Assembly: GCA_964017235.1 (NCBI GenBank)
Contig: OZ024934.1
Span: forward strand, 88,626,706 to 88,690,705
From: Sabellastarte sp. h YS-2021
Lineage: Eukaryota > Annelida > Polychaeta > Sabellida > Sabellidae
Reading direction: 5' to 3'
DNA: 64,000 nucleotides
Numbering within the stretch: the stretch's first letter is position 1; each line of letters opens with the position of its first letter. A program made the translations under genes and the position numbers. This document shows positions 59,998 through 64,000 of the stretch, piece by piece. The notes beneath the pieces are model-generated. The model was given only the letters and a program-made list of their open reading frames with translations. It did no database searches and was not told where the DNA came from.

Positions 59998-60951
59998 GTC
60001 AGTGACATCAAGTTACAGGAACAGGTCAGTGATATAATAAGTTACAGGAACAGGTCAGTAATATAATAAGTTACAGGAACAGGTCAGTGACATCAAGTTA
60101 CAGGAACAGGTCAGTGATATTAAGTAACAGGAACGGGTCAGTGACAACAAGTAACAGGAACAGGTCAGTGATATTAAGTAACAGGAACGGGTCAGTGACA
60201 TCAAGTAACAGGAACAGGTCGGTGATATTAAGTTACAGGAACAGGTCAGTGACATCAAGTAACAGGAACAGGTCAGTGATATGAAGTAACAGGGACGGGT
60301 CAGTGATATTAAGTAACAGGAACAGGTCAGTGGCATCAAGTAACAGGAACAGGTCAGTGATATTAAGTAACAGGAACAGGTCAGTGACATCAAGTAACAG
60401 GAACAGGTCAGTGATATTAAGTTACAGGAACAGGTCAGTGATATTAAGTTACAGGAACAGGTCAGTGACATCAAGTAACAGGAACAGGTCAGTGATATTA
60501 AGTTACAGGAACAGGACAGTGACATCAAGTAACAGGAACAGGACAGTGACATCAAGTAACAGGAACAGGTCAGTGATATTAAGTTACAGGAACAGGTCAG
60601 TGATATCAAAGAACAGGAACAGGTCAGTGATATTAAGTAACAGGAACGGGTCAGTGACATCAAGTAACAGGAACAGGTCAGTGATATAATAAGTTACAGG
60701 AACAGGTCAGTGATATCAAAGAACAGGAACAGGTCAGTGATATTAAGTAACAGGAACGGGTCAGTGACATAAAGTAACAGGAACAGGTCAGTGATATAAT
60801 AAGTTACAGGAACAGGTCAGTGATAACAAGTAACAGGAACAGGTCAGTGACATCAAGTTACAGGAACAAGTCAGTGACATCAAGCTAGAGGAACACTTCA
60901 GTGATATCAAGTTAGAGGAATAGGTTAGTGACATCAAGTTACAGGAACAGG
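59998..60951 (+). repeat. 27-30-bp tandem array repeating the exon 20 end and donor
   Basis: About 34 units of the type GTCAGTGACATCAAGTTACA plus GGAACAG, copying the last nine codons of exon 20 with a candidate donor GTCAGT at nearly every unit start. The first unit is in frame; later units vary by one to three bases and contain stops. Variants alternate (GACATCAAGTAACAG with GATATTAAGTAACAG). Confidence 0.92.
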
Positions 60952-61189
60952 TAAAAAAAACTGAAAAATTCAGATAAAACCAAGTATTAGTGGATTTTCG
61001 TAGTTTGTAGATAGGTTGTGTTTTTTCCTCTTCTGTAAAGTTGTGTCTTTGATCTCATTTAAACTCTTCCAAATATAACAGATTTTCATGCTGTAGAATT
61101 AAACAAAAGTTGTGCGGACCTGTTTACAGGTTCTCGTAAGAATTTGAAAATGAAGTTTATGTATTTTATAGTATCTTACAGTTTAATTT

Positions 61190-61310
61190 ATCTCCTGCCA
61201 GGCTTTGCCTGGGAGGAAGATTATGAAATGGATCTGGTATGGTGTGTGTTTGTGTGTCTGTTAGTGTGCAACACAGATTTCTCTAAAACTACTGTATTTA
61301 CACATTTTTC
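61190..61310 (+). mobile_element. 5' fragment of an ATCTCCCGCC-family element
   Basis: ATCTCCTGCCAGGCTTTGCC, then TGGGAGGAAGATTATGAAATG and GTGT-rich sequence, a diverged copy of the 5' end at 33930 and 48207. It is cut off at 61310 by the next element. Confidence 0.7.
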
Positions 61311-61311
61311 A

Positions 61312-61995
61312 CCCCACAGCCCTTAAGGGCTGTCAGGGTATTGTTTTCACTCATGCTGTCCGGATGGTTGGGTTGGTGGGTGGGCTTCGGAAAAAGTTTG
61401 TCTGGCCCGTATCTCAGAAACTGTAACATACTTGGTAGGGACATTGGTTGGGGGTTGTAGGTGTGCATTGTCATGGTGTGACCTTGATTTGACATTTGAC
61501 CTTGCCATAGTGACCTTGACGTATAAAATCTTGTCCGGGCTATATCTTATAAATCGTAAGGTGTAGGAAGTTAATCTTTGGTAGGATCATTGCTTAGGGA
61601 GTGTAGGTGTGCAACATCATGGTGTGACCTTTAAACCTTGGCTCTGCCAAAGTGTGCTATTTCCAATGACAGCTATATTTCAATTAATACATTTTACAGC
61701 TTCATAATTTTAGTTTACTGATTAATGCTGTCATCTTGCTAATGAATTGTCTTGTTTTAATACTCTATCTTTACATAAATTTTCTCTCTCGTAAAATTAT
61801 ATACTGTATTTAAACAGTATTTGGATAACACATTACATACATGTAATATATGAAATATAACCTTTACATAACTGACACTATTTGCTCTGAAAGTCTCCTG
61901 ATCTTTGTACAGTTTCACTTCTTTATCCCATGGTGTTTAAAACTATTCCCCCGGGTTGTGGGGTATTGGCATCTGTGATGCTACTTTTTATTTTC
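61312..61995 (+). mobile_element. Helentron-like element, CCCCACAGCC family, copy 2
   Basis: 5' hairpin CCCCACAGCCC-TTAA-GGGCTGTCAGGG (61312-61338). One to two satellite D units only, an AT-rich 3' half, GGTTGTGGGG (61954-61963) and hairpin GCATC-TGT-GATGC (61969-61981). A compact copy that shows the array length is variable. Confidence 0.75.
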
Positions 61996-62156
61996 TTTTA
62001 AAATAGCAGTGTTTAATTCACTTGTAGTAAAGAATCTTTGTGAACCCAGAAGAGTGGTATGAAAGTTGGAAATTCTTACAAGTGGGATAATAAAAGGCTG
62101 AATAAAATAGGAGTTAATGTACCGTAACTACTAGTTGTTTTGTTGGTGTATTTTAG

Positions 62157-64000
62157 TCCTCCCGCACTAGGCCCTGCAGTAGTGTGGGAAAGCTGATGTG
62201 GGCAAGCTAATGTGCAATAACTGCTAGTTCTTTGGTTTTTGAATTTTAGTCATCCCGTACTAGTCTGCGCAGTAGTCTGGAAAAGCTTAAGTGGGGCAAG
62301 CTATGTGTAATGTACAGTAACTGCTAATATTTTGTTGATGTAATTTATAGGGACGTCACGACTCCAAAAATTTCATGTCGACTAATCGGTAAGTACTATT
62401 CGTGTCGACAGCGAATAACCGTCGCATTGAAATAACATCCAAAAATCTTAAGTTTCATATTGTAAAAAGCATTGAAAAAGATAAATATGTGAAATAAAAT
62501 GAAAATATATGTATATAACCTGTACAAATGAATAAATTTGTTGTTTTCCTGCGACTTTTGCTTCGTTCATTTCAGCCAGGAAGTGGGCGATATAAGAGGT
62601 ATATGGTACTTCCGTTTTTACGTGAATGCATAAATAGTACAGAAAACGTGGCTGTTTTCGGATTTTAACTTATTTTATGTGACAATATGGATATATTTTT
62701 TGGATTCAGATCTTCTGCCATCTTTTACTGCATTAAGCGATTATTCTTACTTTAAAATATGAAACCGGTAAATATCATTATTCTAACCGTTGTCAATTAT
62801 TCGGTTAGTCGTGACGCCCCTAGTAATTTAGTCATCTCGTAGCAGTCTGCGCGGTAGTGTGGGCAAGCAGATGTACAGTAACTGTTAGTTGTTTTGTTGA
62901 TGTATTTTAGTCATCTCGCAGCACTCTGCGCGGTAGTGTGGGCAAGCAGATGTACAGTAACTGTTTGTTGTTTTGTTGATGTATTTTAGTCATCTCGCAG
63001 CAGTCTGCGCGGTAGTGTGGGCAAGCAGATGTACAGTAACTGTTAGTTGTTTTATTGATGTATTTTAGTCATCTCGCAGCACTCTGCGCGGTAGTGTGGG
63101 CAAGCAGATGTACAGTAACTGTTAGTTGTTTTGTTGATGTATTTTAGTCATCTCGCAGCACTCTGCGCGGTAGTGTGGGCAAGCAGATGTACAGTAACTG
63201 TTAGTTGTTTTGTTGATGTATTTTAGTCATCTCGCAGCACTCTGCGCGGTAGTGTGGGCAAGCAGATGTACAGTAACTGTTAGTTGTTTTGTTGATGTAT
63301 TTTAGTCATCTCGCAGCACTCTGCGCGGTAGTGTGGGCAAGCAGATGTACAGTAACTGTTAGTTGTTTTATTGATGTATTTTAGTCATCTCGCAGCACTC
63401 TGCGCGGTAGTGTGGGCAAGCAGATATACAGTAACTGTTAGTTGTTTTGTTGATGTATTTTAGTCATCTCGTAGCAGTCTGCGAAGTAGTGTGGGCAAGC
63501 AGATGTACAGTAACTGTTAGTTGTTTTGTTGATGTATTTTAGTCATCTCGTAGCACTCTGCGCGGTAGTGTGGGCAAGCAGATGTACAGTAACTGTTAGT
63601 TGTTTTATTGATGTAATTTAGTCACCTCGCAGCACTCTGCGCGGTAGTGTGGGCAAGCAGATGTACAGTAACTGTTAGTTGTTTTATTGATGTATTTTAG
63701 TCATCTCGCAGCACTCTGCGCGGTAGTGTGGGCAAGCAGATGTACAGTAACTGTTAGTTGTTTTATTGATGTATTTTAGTCATCTCGCAGCACTCTGCGC
63801 GGTAGTGTGGGCAAGCAGATATACAGTAACTGTTAGTTGTTTTGTTGATGTATTTTAGTCATCTCGCAGCACTCTGCGCGGTAGTGTGGGCAAGCAGATG
63901 TACAGTAACTGTTAGTTGTTTATTGATGTATTTTAGTCATCTCGCAGCAGTCTACGCAGTAGTGTGGGCAAGCAGATATACAGTAACTGTTAGTTGTTTT
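62157..64000 (+). repeat. 79-bp tandem array of a candidate acceptor and microexon
   Basis: Two or three diverged copies (from 62157 and 62250), then about 15 regular 79-bp units from 62831 to the window end. Each unit has a polypyrimidine-like tract and TTGATGTATTTTAG, then TCATCTCGCAGCACTCTGCG, CGGTAGTGTGGGCAAGCAG. In phase 0 (as exon 20 would demand) the segment reads SSRSTLRGSVGKQMYSNC then stop. GTACAG or GTAACT could act as donors. Whether any unit is a real exon cannot be told here; the true next exon may lie beyond 64000. Confidence 0.75.
62348..62822. mobile_element. hAT-type MITE with perfect 8-bp target duplication
   Basis: TAGGGACGTCACGACT at the left and AGTCGTGACGCCCCTA at the right, flanked by GTAATTTA on both sides (62340-62347 and 62823-62830). 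475 bp, no ORF. It sits inside a unit of the surrounding 79-bp array, at the acceptor-like ATTTTAG region, so it inserted after the array began to form. Confidence 0.88.

Noticed and set aside
60055..60689. 200-codon Cys/Ser/Leu-rich minus ORF and plus-strand SNRNRSV repeats
   Set aside because: By-products of the 27-30-bp tandem array that copies the exon 20 edge. No start context and no independent support.
62831..64000. CRISPR-like array
   Set aside because: Units are contiguous 79-bp tandem copies without unique spacers, in an animal intron.

Overview
The window is eukaryotic, AT-rich, intron-dominated animal DNA. One multi-exon gene on the + strand runs through all of it. Twenty exons with matching splice phases spell most of a sperm-type Na+/H+ exchanger, SLC9C1 (sNHE): a transporter membrane domain, a four-helix voltage-sensor domain, a cyclic-nucleotide-binding domain and the start of a C-terminal tail. 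Both ends of the gene lie outside the window. The repeat content (tandem-repeat-bearing Helentron-like elements, DIRS-type retroelements, AGGTCA-rich satellites) suggests a marine lophotrochozoan, most likely a bivalve mollusc. That host assignment is inference from repeat style, not from a marker gene.

Layout. 1-4437: transporter exons 1-4 (numbered within the window). 4438-29717: one 25-kb intron packed with mobile DNA. It holds a Helentron-like element (4551), an antisense LINE with an intact 1264-aa endonuclease/reverse transcriptase ORF (7172-11303), an apparently intact DIRS-type tyrosine-recombinase retroelement with gag, RT/RNase H, recombinase, terminal inverted repeats and internal complementary region (11834-18030), another Helentron-like element (18686), and a three-deep nest of such elements (22163-29496). 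29718-44971: exons 5-14 (rest of the transporter, the linker and the voltage sensor). The intron between exons 5 and 6 carries a nested block in which two elements split an older one. 45702-53389: two more satellite-bearing elements around exon 15. 53995-59997: exons 16-20 (cyclic-nucleotide domain and tail). 59998-64000: tandem arrays built from exon edges, two element fragments and a hAT-type MITE.

Two things stand out. (1) At least seven families of non-autonomous elements with different terminal sequences share one plan: a 5' hairpin made of the subterminal repeat and its inverse, GC-rich or GT-rich simple sequence, long tandem satellites, the inverted subterminal repeat, a short perfect 3' hairpin, and a CTAG/CTTG-like end, inserted between T and T. 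Satellites are shared between families, so carrier ends and cargo appear to exchange. (2) At seven exon edges of SLC9C1 the adjoining intron holds a tandem array whose unit resembles the exon edge or contains splice-site-like sequence, producing rows of candidate donors or acceptors. Also notable: a non-autonomous foldback derived from DIRS ends, nuclear-receptor-like DR1 motifs in the satellites, and a Ser where the cyclic-nucleotide pocket normally has Arg.

Exon coordinates were placed by hand from splice consensus, phase and protein continuity. Element ends are approximate unless a target duplication is stated.
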